DNA of 28,956 nucleotides. It comes from a virus. The notes under the pieces were generated by a model. That model was not told the DNA's origin. It saw only the letters and a program-made list of their open reading frames with translations, and ran no database searches. The stretch is from positions 1-28,956 of IMG/VR virus record IMGVR_UViG_3300044678_001503, one strand, 5' to 3'. The position numbers and the translations under genes were made by a program. Shown one piece after another: positions 16,936 to 24,024 of this stretch. The stretch's first letter is position 1; every line of letters begins with the position of its first letter.

Positions 16936-16954
16936 GAGAATCCTAAAGATTCTC
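16936..16954. terminator. Small hairpin at the convergent junction
   Basis: GAGAATC (16936-16942) pairs with GATTCTC (16948-16954) around a 5-nt loop, exactly where the plus and minus operons meet. The tail on the minus side (TCCTTAATTATT) is T-rich; on the plus side none is seen. The minus-strand gene's stop (16943-16945) lies in the loop. It is a weak shared terminator candidate. Confidence 0.45.
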
Positions 16955-17362
16955 GGAATCGGCGATGAATGGCTCGAGCACCGTAAGGTCGTTCGGGCTA
17001 ATCATCACGTTCTTAAGCTCCACTGCAAACAGGGGAGTAACCTCTACTTCAAACTCAGTAGATAGATACTTTTTCATCTCCGCCTCGAACGCTGCTCCGT
17101 CTTTCAGCTTATAGCCTACTGCTTTTCTGGCATCGCCCTCGCCTTCAAATTCGAAGATAGGGTTCCCAGACTCATCCATCTCGCCGTGCTCTTTAAGCAG
17201 ATCAGACATGAACTTGATATGGTCCTTCTGCTTCTGATCGAGTCTGTCCGCAAACCGCTTCATCTTATAAGAAGCATCATACGGCATCCTCTCATTCATC
17301 ATCGCCTGAAATACGCTATACAACCGTTCGTTTACCAGAATACTATTTTTAAGCTTTACCAT
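16943..17362 (-). CDS. Phage protein resembling DUF1617 (139 aa)
   Basis: The sequence has a long N-terminal helical part (LVNERLYSVFQAMMNERMPY, then SYKMKRFADRLDQKQKDHIK) and an acidic middle with MDESGNPIFEFEGE, ending in MISPNDLTVLEPFIAD. This layout, and the KNGE/ESGNPI turn followed by a ISPxDLxxLEP ending, resembles the DUF1617 family of phage proteins of about 140-150 residues; the link is from memory. It overlaps the nuclease gene by 14 bases and is the last gene of the minus operon. The function of the family is unknown. Confidence 0.55.
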   Translation of the reverse strand: MVKLKNSILVNERLYSVFQAMMNERMPYDASYKMKRFADRLDQKQKDHIKFMSDLLKEHGEMDESGNPIFEFEGEGDARKAVGYKLKDGAAFEAEMKKYLSTEFEVEVTPLFAVELKNVMISPNDLTVLEPFIADSENL

Positions 17363-17660
17363 TTACGATGTCCTCCAAGTGTTGCATGACTACGTCTAAG
17401 TTCTCCGGGTATACGAGAGTAGCGTAGCCTCCGCTCTCGTTAATCTTTCCAATGTTATATAGCTGTAGCTCGGTTGCTGGGGCAGTCCGACTCCGCTTCA
17501 GCTCCAGTCCCACGAACCTCCCGTTCACACAAAGCAACAAGTCCGGGGTTCCCCTGATCGACGTTTGCTGAATCGTGAACGTCACTGTACGTGGCAGCTT
17601 TCGCAGTCTCGACAACACACGCTTTTTGAACGTCGATTCTTTTGGCAAGGTCGTCTTCAT
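17349..17660 (-). CDS. VRR-NUC-type nuclease (103 aa)
   Basis: The PD-(D/E)XK core is visible: G37-T38-P39-D40 followed by a strand and E53-x-K55 (LELKRS), then ATELQLYNI with Gln66. Spacing and the final GGYATLVYPEN strand fit the compact single-domain VRR-NUC nucleases of phages, which act on structured or damaged DNA such as junctions. The ATG at 17660 is followed at once by A, giving an ATGA sequence like the other junctions of the operon. The first 206 bases of the gene lie inside the open frame of the DNA polymerase gene in another phase (see findings). It could resolve replication intermediates. Confidence 0.8.
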   Translation of the reverse strand: MKTTLPKESTFKKRVLSRLRKLPRTVTFTIQQTSIRGTPDLLLCVNGRFVGLELKRSRTAPATELQLYNIGKINESGGYATLVYPENLDVVMQHLEDIVNGKA

Positions 17661-19464
17661 TGATGTCGTTTAGTCTACCCCATGTTTTACCTATGTCTAC
17701 AGAAGTAGACATTCCAAGACCATTTCGAGATGGATATACTTCTACCATTATTCTTTGAATTTGAGGAATTAAATTAAGTTCATCTTCAGCCATTTCTAAT
17801 TCGATTGAATCATGGACTGTAAGCACGATCTTAGACTGATAGGGCTTTAGGAACTCATGCACTGCAATCAACGCCCTCCGCATGATCTCCGAACCGGAGG
17901 ATTGGATGATATAATTTGGCCCCTTATACGCAAAATTACCCCGCCTTTTTACACCGTCCTGGTCGAACTCAATCACTGGGAAGTGCAGCACCCTGCCTGC
18001 GAAGTTAAAGATATACCCACGGCTATCAATAGTTGATTTGATGTTATTAATTAAACTACTGACCTTACCCAATCGTGAGAAGTATAGGTTCTTAAGCTCG
18101 GTGGCTTTATCTACCGATACTTTCAGCATTGTCGCAATTTTCGGCGCTGCTGCACCATACAACAGTGCAAAGTTCAACACCTTCGCAGAGTAGCGATCTA
18201 CACCCATCATCTTGGCCGTTGCGGAGTGGACATCTACTCCTTCGTTGATTTGGGAAATAAGATTACGTTCTCCCGCGTAATCAGCCGTAAGCCTGTACTC
18301 TTGGGCTTGGTAATCGATGGATACGAAGACAAATCCTGATCGAGCTTTAAAACTATCTCGAACTCTGTAGTCCCCGTCATCTTCACTGTTGAGAGTTTGA
18401 AGTGCAGGGTCGACGATTGAAAATCGGAAAGTGTCCGCTGCAGTTTGTTTAATAGATGGTCTAACAACTCCTGCTTTATCTCCGTAGTAGGTAAAAGAAT
18501 TGTAATAGGTATTGAGTCGTTTGTAGGCATCTCGATATTCCCTAATTACTTTTGCGGCGGGGTGTTGGATGGTTTCGAGAACTGCGTCTGTAAAGCTTGC
18601 ATTGCCCTTAGCGGTAGTACCTCCCACAATCCCATTTGCTCTGAAGACCTCGGATAGCTGTTTATTGCTGTCAATAAGCTCTGCGCCAGTAAGTTCGGTG
18701 AACTGCGCTTTCGCTTTGTGGATCCTGTATTCTTCCCTCTTCTTTGCTTTGTCGATGTGTCCATTGTCTAGTTCCATTCCCCTTCGCTCGATGTCGAATA
18801 ACACTTTTGTGAGCTTGCGCTCATCGTTGATTAACTGCGAAAAACTAACTGGATACCCTTTAATCTTGGAATACTTCTCCGTCAACTCCTGTACTTTTAC
18901 AACTTGTGAATTGTAAATTTCATAGGTAAGCCGTGCATCTTGCAGGGCGTACTTTGAGATAATCTCCAAAGGGACTCGATCGAATCGGGGGTTCTTCTTG
19001 ACCGTCTTTTTCCCCGGTATTTCCTCTTTGTCGTATAGACCGTGTTCGCTGATGTAGGCCATAACGCCTCCATCTTTAGACCCAAAGCCCATCCGTTCAG
19101 CCACGGCATTGAGGCTGTATGATAGATGCCTATTGTAAATACACTTATCGATAACCAGAATATCCCACGGTTCATAATCGGTCCCCCAACCTTCATTACA
19201 TAGGAAGTGCATATCGAACTTGGCGTTCGCAAATGCAACTATCTTCCCCTTCACTGCTTCGTAGATTCGGGGGATTAGTGCGTAGTCTAAACCGGAAGCA
19301 CCAAACCCAAAATAAAGCTCACCGAAAGCTCCAGCAGCCGTAATAGCGAAAAGCCTATCACCATGATAAGGTCGGAGGCCGCTTGTCTCTGTGTCAAGGC
19401 TGAGAGAAGTACAATTACGGATAGTTTCAACGCTGCTTTCAAAGTCCTCAGTAGTAACAATCAT
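17455..19464 (-). CDS. Family A DNA polymerase with 3'-5' exonuclease (669 aa as read)
   Basis: The exonuclease domain shows D24-x-E26 (LSLDTETSGL), NAKFDMHFL and Y-x3-D in YALQDARLTYE. The polymerase domain shows RFSIVDPALQTLN, motif A DYQAQEYRL, motif B RYSAKVLNFALLYGAA and motif C VHDSIELE, where Ser replaces the usual Glu after His-Asp. AAGGGG precedes the ATG, which overlaps the exonuclease gene's stop (ATGA). A normal ending would fall near residue 600 (GKTWGRLNDI). The frame instead runs on for about 69 residues over the nuclease gene in another phase, with no recognisable domain. It is the replicative polymerase; the tail may be spurious. Confidence 0.92.
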   Translation of the reverse strand: MIVTTEDFESSVETIRNCTSLSLDTETSGLRPYHGDRLFAITAAGAFGELYFGFGASGLDYALIPRIYEAVKGKIVAFANAKFDMHFLCNEGWGTDYEPWDILVIDKCIYNRHLSYSLNAVAERMGFGSKDGGVMAYISEHGLYDKEEIPGKKTVKKNPRFDRVPLEIISKYALQDARLTYEIYNSQVVKVQELTEKYSKIKGYPVSFSQLINDERKLTKVLFDIERRGMELDNGHIDKAKKREEYRIHKAKAQFTELTGAELIDSNKQLSEVFRANGIVGGTTAKGNASFTDAVLETIQHPAAKVIREYRDAYKRLNTYYNSFTYYGDKAGVVRPSIKQTAADTFRFSIVDPALQTLNSEDDGDYRVRDSFKARSGFVFVSIDYQAQEYRLTADYAGERNLISQINEGVDVHSATAKMMGVDRYSAKVLNFALLYGAAAPKIATMLKVSVDKATELKNLYFSRLGKVSSLINNIKSTIDSRGYIFNFAGRVLHFPVIEFDQDGVKRRGNFAYKGPNYIIQSSGSEIMRRALIAVHEFLKPYQSKIVLTVHDSIELEMAEDELNLIPQIQRIMVEVYPSRNGLGMSTSVDIGKTWGRLNDINEDDLAKRIDVQKACVVETAKAATYSDVHDSANVDQGNPGLVALCEREVRGTGAEAESDCPSNRATAI

Positions 19465-20177
19465 GGCCCCTTATAGTCCTTCAGGATTATTGTTGGAAAT
19501 TCGAATGTTTCTTTTTCAAAGTCGCACTGCTTGAAAAGCTTGACCCACCACTTGTTGCCTCCGTCCCAAAGGAACTTGCGAGCCTTCGCCTTCTCCCGGT
19601 GATCGTAGCTTACGTTAGCTCGCACCCAGACTTGTGGGCTTTTGGCTCGCTCCATAGTCACCTCGATGGGGAACATGAAAAATAGCTTCGCCATCAGATC
19701 CACATCATGTCTTGCACTGTGGGCCGAAGGGTTTACAATTCCGAACTCTGCTGCGAGATACGTCAGCTTCCGAGTTTCGATATGCTCAGGCCACGGTATA
19801 TCGAACCTGGTATCTACTAACTGCGGAAGCTGAAACGCATCCCTGCCGATCCGCAACATCTCATTGGTTAATAGGGGATAATCGTAATTATGCAGATTGT
19901 GAGCTGCAAGAAAATCCACCCCACTAAGATGCCGCCCCAAAACATCAAGAGCTTTAGAAAGCGCAATTCCGAATCGTTCAAGTTGTTCTTTTGAGATCCC
20001 CGTAATTTGTGCTGCCACGGGATCGATCTCATACTCCCCTTCTGGAAGTATAAGAGAGCTAAAATGGTATAGCTCTTTTTTATCTTCAGTATCCCAAACA
20101 CTGAACGCTACCTGCGTAATACGTGCTGTATTTACGTCTTTGTCTGTTGCTTCAAAATCTAAGAATAATCCGCGCAT
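19461..20177 (-). CDS. DnaQ-like DEDDh exonuclease with a C-terminal DUF5710-like domain (238 aa)
   Basis: The DEDDh set is complete: D7-x-E9 in LFLDFEATD, N-x-x-N-Y-D in AAHNLHNYDYP, and H-x4-D in SARHDVDLMAKLF. After about residue 180 comes VWVRANVSYDHREKAKARKF followed by LWDGGNKWWVK, resembling the small DUF5710 domain (vNVpydereeAKxlGaxWD). I chose the ATG at 20177, where GGGGGACACT matches the operon's recurring leader. An ATG four codons upstream (20189) is possible. It overlaps the polymerase start by ATGA. The polymerase keeps its own exonuclease, so this enzyme probably acts in repair, recombination or nucleotide recycling. Confidence 0.8.
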   Translation of the reverse strand: MRGLFLDFEATDKDVNTARITQVAFSVWDTEDKKELYHFSSLILPEGEYEIDPVAAQITGISKEQLERFGIALSKALDVLGRHLSGVDFLAAHNLHNYDYPLLTNEMLRIGRDAFQLPQLVDTRFDIPWPEHIETRKLTYLAAEFGIVNPSAHSARHDVDLMAKLFFMFPIEVTMERAKSPQVWVRANVSYDHREKAKARKFLWDGGNKWWVKLFKQCDFEKETFEFPTIILKDYKGP

Positions 20178-20198
20178 AGTGTCCCCCATGTTTTAATT

Positions 20199-20233
20199 CC
20201 CCCCGACCCAGCTCCATCTTCCGGATCGGGGGG
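20199..20233 (-). promoter_or_regulatory. Stable 11-bp hairpin in the exonuclease leader
   Basis: CCCCCCGACCC (20199-20209) faces GGATCGGGGGG (20223-20233) around a 13-nt loop. As plus-strand RNA one pair is a C-A mismatch; in minus-strand RNA the same position is a G-U wobble, so the stem is complete only in the minus transcript. It sits between the SSB-like gene and the exonuclease. No T-run follows, so it looks more like a processing, stability or translation-control structure than an intrinsic terminator. Confidence 0.65.
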
Positions 20234-20255
20234 TTATCTAATCATGCAACCACGA

Positions 20256-20987
20256 TTAGAACGGTGCTTCCTCTTCGATTGCCTCTTCTCCGGTTTGGAT
20301 AGATGCACCTTGAGAAAGCATGCTCTGGAGGTTTTTCGCCTCAAGAGCGGCACTGCTCATGACATCAGTTGGTACTTTAGTGTCACGATCAGCGTTAGCC
20401 GTGAATACGAACCACTTACCCTTTTCGTTCTCCACCTGTTTCACACCGATGTCATAAGTGCAAGCGTAAGGGGGGACTCCACGCTGCACTGAATTCATCA
20501 ACTGCGTCAGCATTGGACGACCAGCAGAGTTAATGTTTCGGCTTCCACGGAAACTGAGCATATACTTTGATTTGGTTTCGTCGCCGTGAACAAGAACGAA
20601 GAAGTTAAAGCATGGGTAGTTAAAATACGTCGTCCCATCCTTTTCTTCTTCATACGGGCGCTCGGAGTCATACGGCTGAATAGCGTGGAACTCCTTCTTC
20701 CCATTCACCAGCTTCTGGACTTGGTAGCTTTTCTGGAAGTAAAAAGGGATGACCTTCGCTGGTCCCTTCTTACCGCCAAGAACTTTGTTCTCCATGTTCT
20801 CAACAATATCCCCCTGCGCTGCTAATCCATCTGCACATACCTTCGACATAGCTTGCGCTACATAGATCAGGGGGATCTTGATGTCCTTGGATGTCACGGT
20901 CTCAAGACCGAATGACATCCCGTTAGGAATTTCTACTGCTGTCTGAATGTCCATTGTTTCTTTTACTGCTACTTCTTTTTTTCCCAT
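20256..20987 (-). CDS. Single-stranded DNA-binding protein candidate (243 aa)
   Basis: The C-terminus ends EEAIEEEAPF, the acidic tail with a final Phe used by SSB and T7 gp2.5-type proteins to contact replication partners. The body is beta-rich and basic/aromatic (IPLIYVAQAMSKVC, then VIPFYFQKSYQVQK and YFNYPCFNFFVLV). This layout recurs in phage proteins placed beside recombination and replication genes. There is no OB-fold motif I can name with certainty. It lies between a small coiled-coil gene and the exonuclease gene, in the replication part of the operon. The tail plus the location make an SSB role likely. Confidence 0.6.
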   Translation of the reverse strand: MGKKEVAVKETMDIQTAVEIPNGMSFGLETVTSKDIKIPLIYVAQAMSKVCADGLAAQGDIVENMENKVLGGKKGPAKVIPFYFQKSYQVQKLVNGKKEFHAIQPYDSERPYEEEKDGTTYFNYPCFNFFVLVHGDETKSKYMLSFRGSRNINSAGRPMLTQLMNSVQRGVPPYACTYDIGVKQVENEKGKWFVFTANADRDTKVPTDVMSSAALEAKNLQSMLSQGASIQTGEEAIEEEAPF

Positions 20988-20991
20988 CTTC

Positions 20992-21459
20992 TTATTTTCC
21001 TTTTCTCATTGAGAGGGTAATGCGTTGTTCAGGTGCTCCGATGCCTGGTAGCACCTGACTTGGATCGGCACCCTCTCCGGCCTCCTCAAGCTTTGATTTA
21101 AAAAATGCGTTCAAACTCTGATGATTCATTGTGAGCATACTGTCGAGTCCGTTGTCCACAAGATACTGACGAAACTCTGCGGCTCTTTCCGAATCCTTCG
21201 GAAACGCCACGTTGTACTGCGTCTTCATGCTGATTGTCCCAGCACCGGGAGTGCTGTGATTCAAGCGTCCGGTGGCTTCCAAAATGCTCTGCACCTTTGC
21301 TTGCATGGTTTCATACTCACCATGCTTCTCGGATGCTTGGTCTTTCAGTGCCTCATATTCGGCACGAAGCTCAAAGCACTTCTTCACCATTCCATCTAGT
21401 TCTTGAATTGTTGTTTGATCGAGCGGCTTTTCAGAAAAGCCAAAATCCATGTCTTCCAT
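20992..21459 (-). CDS. Coiled-coil protein partnered with the SSB-like gene (155 aa)
   Basis: GGAGGACTA directly precedes the ATG. Residues about 15-60 form a charged helix (LDGMVKKCFELRAEYEALKD); the rest contains AEFRQYLVDNGLDSMLTMNH and ends LPGIGAPEQRITLSMRKGK. The pattern of a helical stalk, a short Asn/Leu helix (LNAFFKSKLEEA) and a TLSMRK ending is one I have seen in conserved phage proteins next to SSB-like or recombination genes, sometimes called Gam-like. Its job is unproven. It ends four bases before the SSB-like gene begins. Confidence 0.55.
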   Translation of the reverse strand: MEDMDFGFSEKPLDQTTIQELDGMVKKCFELRAEYEALKDQASEKHGEYETMQAKVQSILEATGRLNHSTPGAGTISMKTQYNVAFPKDSERAAEFRQYLVDNGLDSMLTMNHQSLNAFFKSKLEEAGEGADPSQVLPGIGAPEQRITLSMRKGK

Positions 21460-21488
21460 TAGTCCTCCAGTAGATTTTGATTATCACA

Positions 21489-22904
21489 TCAGAGCATACT
21501 TGCAAGCTGCAAAATGTCTTGTGACAAATCTTTTTTTGACTGCAACGCCTTCAGCACTGCAACATCGAGTGTTCCTTCGTTGACCAGATCAATCCGAGTA
21601 ATGCTAGTGTGCCTCTCAGATCCACCACGATACGCGCGCGCCTCTGACTGCAAATCATGCTCAAGCGAATATCCACGACTGTAGTAAATCATGCAGCTCG
21701 CAGCCGTGAGATTTACTCCAGTACCGCCCGCTGCTTGTGATGCAACCATTACCCGAATAGAATCGTCTGTTTGAAATGCGTCGATTTGTGCTTGTTTATC
21801 CTTGATTTCCCCAGTCAGTTCAGAGTAGCCGATCTTGAGCTTCTTGCAGATATTGCGGATCACTTCATGATCCTCATGATAGATGCCCCACACGATTACC
21901 TTGTTCGTCGGTGTCACATCCTCAAGCAACTCTTCCAGGGCATCAGCCCTCGGGTTTGTATTGAACCTGTGAACTGTTCCGTCTTCAAGCTTCATGAACC
22001 CTGACAGAATCTGCTGCATCCGGAGCGCTTTTGTAATTGCAAGAGTAGCAACAGCAACTCCGGTTTTACAGTAAGCAAGGAAGTCGTTCTTCATGTCAGT
22101 ATATGCCTTCTTCTGCTCGGCTCCCATGTCGATAGATACGGTGGTCCTGACAAGCGGTGGAAGGTCTAGGCACTCGCTCTTCGCAGCGTGAATAGAGATC
22201 TGCGAGATCAACTTCTTCAACGACTCTTTAGAACTCTGCTTCGTCACCCATTTGGGAAAGTGCGAGTGCTTTGGCATGAACTTGTTCTTGTCTTCAAAGT
22301 ACCTAGCCCGGAACTCAAAGAAGTTTTTCCCGAGTCGCTTGCCCCCATCGAGAATCCTATACTGTGCAAACAGGTCCATCTCGTTGTTCAGCACCGGAGT
22401 CCCAGTCAAAATCATCCGGTACTTAACGGCATTATTGTTCATCTGATCAGACAGTTTAAAAAGGGCTTTTGTTCTAATTGCAGCTGGCCCCTTGACTCGG
22501 TGGCTTTCATCAAGAATCAAGAACTCCGGAGGATGGTATAAAAACGCCTCCACAAACTTCGAGTTCGCAAACGCCTCATAGTTTGTAATGAAGATGCTAT
22601 CCTTCGGCAGAACCTTAACCATTTGCATCCGGTTGGCAATCGAGCCCTGGAGAACGAACACCTTCTCAAGAGGGATCTTCGTGTACTTCTTGATCTCGTC
22701 CCTCCAGTTATAGACGACAGCAGACGGACCTACGATCAGCGTTCGAAGTATCCTGCGGTTCTCGTTTATTCTGGCCCGGAGGATTTCAAGAGCGGTTCTA
22801 GTCTTCCCTGTCCCCATCTCAAACAGCAACGCACAATCTGGGTTGCTCTTGCCCATTTCAATTCCGTCTAGCTGGTGCTTCCAAAGCGGTGGTAGATTTT
22901 CCAT
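21489..22904 (-). CDS. SNF2-family (superfamily 2) helicase (471 aa)
   Basis: Helicase motifs appear in order: Walker A M30-G-T-G-K-T35, motif Ia IVGPSAVVYNW, DESH at 132-135, motif III LTGTP at 166-170, and motif VI QSEARAYRGG with Arg423 and Arg426. The C-terminal lobe has KVIVWGIYHED and VASQAAGGTGVNL. Length fits compact phage SNF2 proteins. The leader AGGGGGACTA sits just before the ATG at 22904, preferred over a TTG six codons upstream. It likely moves on duplex DNA or remodels protein-DNA complexes during replication or recombination; no T7-like ring helicase is seen in the window. Confidence 0.92.
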   Translation of the reverse strand: MENLPPLWKHQLDGIEMGKSNPDCALLFEMGTGKTRTALEILRARINENRRILRTLIVGPSAVVYNWRDEIKKYTKIPLEKVFVLQGSIANRMQMVKVLPKDSIFITNYEAFANSKFVEAFLYHPPEFLILDESHRVKGPAAIRTKALFKLSDQMNNNAVKYRMILTGTPVLNNEMDLFAQYRILDGGKRLGKNFFEFRARYFEDKNKFMPKHSHFPKWVTKQSSKESLKKLISQISIHAAKSECLDLPPLVRTTVSIDMGAEQKKAYTDMKNDFLAYCKTGVAVATLAITKALRMQQILSGFMKLEDGTVHRFNTNPRADALEELLEDVTPTNKVIVWGIYHEDHEVIRNICKKLKIGYSELTGEIKDKQAQIDAFQTDDSIRVMVASQAAGGTGVNLTAASCMIYYSRGYSLEHDLQSEARAYRGGSERHTSITRIDLVNEGTLDVAVLKALQSKKDLSQDILQLASML

Positions 22905-22912
22905 TAGTCCCC

Positions 22913-22996
22913 CTAGATGCAAATCACGTTGAGATAATAAACCACAATCACTACTGCAAATACTAAAAACCCCAAATCAATCAAGTCCTGAATCAT
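22913..22996 (-). CDS. 27-residue single-TM peptide
   Basis: The leader GGGGGACAT precedes the ATG. The peptide is MIQDLIDLGFLVF, then AVVIVVYYLNVICI: nearly all of it is one transmembrane helix. Its stop lies within the ribosome site of the helicase gene. It is far shorter than usual annotation cut-offs. The good ribosome site, the tight packing and the presence of similar peptides nearby argue for a real gene. Function is unknown; membrane depolarisation, exclusion or envelope signalling are possible. Confidence 0.6.
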   Translation of the reverse strand: MIQDLIDLGFLVFAVVIVVYYLNVICI

Positions 22997-23006
22997 ATGT
23001 CCCCCT

Positions 23007-23117
23007 TTAAAATGTGAATATTACATAGTTTAATGTTCGTTGGTCTTCCGTCCGAATAGACGACTTCTTAAGACTTGAACAACTGCACAACATTACAGCT
23101 AACAACAAGTACTTCAT
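23007..23117 (-). CDS. 36-residue predicted lipoprotein
   Basis: GGGGGGAAAC precedes the ATG. The N-terminus MKYLLLAVMLCSCSSLKK is a lipoprotein signal: Lys2, hydrophobic core, and a Cys pair with L-C-S-Cys13 as the best cleavage site. The mature part is about two dozen residues, mostly charged then beta-like (TLNYVIFTF). It sits between two single-TM peptides. Such tiny lipoproteins in phages can be Rz1-type spanins or superinfection-exclusion proteins; its place in the early operon, away from the lysis genes, favours the second. This is inference. Confidence 0.6.
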   Translation of the reverse strand: MKYLLLAVMLCSCSSLKKSSIRTEDQRTLNYVIFTF

Positions 23118-23134
23118 GTTTCCCCCCATGATGC

Positions 23135-23260
23135 TTAACTACGTTTAAATACCTCTCTCACTGCTGCAAACAACCCTATGCCTAGCAATCCCCCGAAAGT
23201 GATGCACAGGCCACAACAAATACTGACTCCGCACAAAAACAGAAATTCCTCAAACTGCAT
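23135..23260 (-). CDS. 41-residue Cys-rich membrane peptide
   Basis: GGGAGGACTA stands directly before the ATG. The peptide contains FLFLCGVSICCGLCITF, then GGLLGIGLFAAVREVFKRS: one or two closely spaced membrane segments with four cysteines and a positively charged C-terminal end (inside, by the positive-inside rule). It lies just after the tRNA in transcription order. No family is recognised. The strong ribosome site and the pattern of similar small membrane genes support it as real. Confidence 0.6.
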   Translation of the reverse strand: MQFEEFLFLCGVSICCGLCITFGGLLGIGLFAAVREVFKRS

Positions 23261-23276
23261 TAGTCCTCCCTTATAA

Positions 23277-23351
23277 TGGCTGCGCCTCGTGGATTCGAAC
23301 CACGGACCTCCGCATTAACAGTGCGTTATTCTCCCACTGAATTAAGGCGCA
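23277..23351 (-). tRNA. tRNA-Asn (anticodon GTT)
   Basis: All tRNA parts can be placed on the minus strand: acceptor stem TGCGCCT/AGGCGCA, D stem ATTC/GAAT, anticodon loop CTGTTAA with GTT, variable AGGTC, T stem CGTGG/CCACG with TTCGAAT, discriminator G and an encoded CCA. Length is 75 bases. The anticodon stem has an A-G opposition at its top (ACGCA against TGCGG), leaving four pairs. G at position 73 and anticodon GTT identify asparagine. A phage-encoded tRNA usually supports codon use differing from the host. It is transcribed within the minus operon. Confidence 0.92.
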
Positions 23352-23357
23352 ATAAAT

Positions 23358-23543
23358 TTACTTCTTCATCTTTGCTTTGGCGATCTTCTTCAGATCGTTA
23401 AGCGTCTTCGGTTTGCTCTTGCGCTCCGGGATATTCTTCGGAGTCTCCGAGTTCCACTCGTCGAAAGTCTTCTGGGAGATCTCACCTTTTTCTACCATCG
23501 AAGCGAACTTGCGCCGTTGGGCCATACTGCGAAATGGACTCAT
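23358..23543 (-). CDS. Small basic phage protein (61 aa)
   Basis: AAAGGAGG five bases before the ATG at 23543 fixes the start; upstream ATGs in frame lack such a site. The protein begins MSPFRSMAQRRKFASM and continues with EKGEISQKTFDEWNSETP and a Lys-rich tail (LKKIAKAKMKK). A Met-Pro/Ser-Phe-Arg/Lys-Ser-xx-QRRKF opening is common in small phage proteins (from memory). Its function is unknown; the positive charge suggests nucleic acid contact. It lies between the peptidase-like gene and the tRNA. Confidence 0.65.
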   Translation of the reverse strand: MSPFRSMAQRRKFASMVEKGEISQKTFDEWNSETPKNIPERKSKPKTLNDLKKIAKAKMKK

Positions 23544-23571
23544 CTTTTCCTCCTTTGGAAAGGGCACTCTT

Positions 23572-24024
23572 TCACTCATTACTTTTACAATAATGTGCCA
23601 CAGCTTTATATACGTAGTCTGCAACCTGATAGGGTAGCGACCGATTCCGTGATACGGAGGGTTTCTCACTGTGCTCAAATCCCATCATGTGCATAAGTTC
23701 ATGGGCAAGATGCGCTGCTCTCTCTGCTGTGTCCATCTTCTCGAACTTGTGCTTGTAGGTTTTGATCGTGAACCCTTCACGCTCGCCGATCTCCTTTGAC
23801 ATGAACTTGTACCAAGGCCGTGGGATCACCTTCCACTCGAAGCGATACTGCTGCTGTCTGAAACAGTGCTCAAGGATGCCGATGGTCGTGAGGTTCTTGT
23901 TCATCTCAGTGAATCGTGCCCGCACAAACCACGCTTCAAAGTCCGTGGTATTCAGGATCTTTTCAACCATGTGGTGCGCAGCAAGCTGCTCTTTGCTCAG
24001 TTTGTGATTCGCAAGTAATCTCAT
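23572..24024 (-). CDS. Metzincin-like zinc metallopeptidase candidate (150 aa)
   Basis: The motif H108-E-x-x-H112-x-x-G115-x-x-H118 (HELMHMMGFEH) is the full metzincin zinc site with a Glu109 catalytic base. A Met-turn is not obvious; MSKE near residue 75 lies on the wrong side. The N-terminal part is basic and helical, the C-terminal ends in a conserved-looking DYVYKAVAHYC. No signal peptide is seen, so it would act in the host cytoplasm. It overlaps the preceding AP2-like gene by ATGA and nothing nearby hints at its substrate. It may cut a host protein or process a phage protein. Confidence 0.7.
   Translation of the reverse strand: MRLLANHKLSKEQLAAHHMVEKILNTTDFEAWFVRARFTEMNKNLTTIGILEHCFRQQQYRFEWKVIPRPWYKFMSKEIGEREGFTIKTYKHKFEKMDTAERAAHLAHELMHMMGFEHSEKPSVSRNRSLPYQVADYVYKAVAHYCKSNE

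Noticed and set aside
17660-17700. Programmed -1 frameshift site at the end of the polymerase gene
   Set aside because: No X-XXY-YYZ heptamer in the correct phase was found just before the nuclease ATG. The idea stays open only as one explanation of the overlap.
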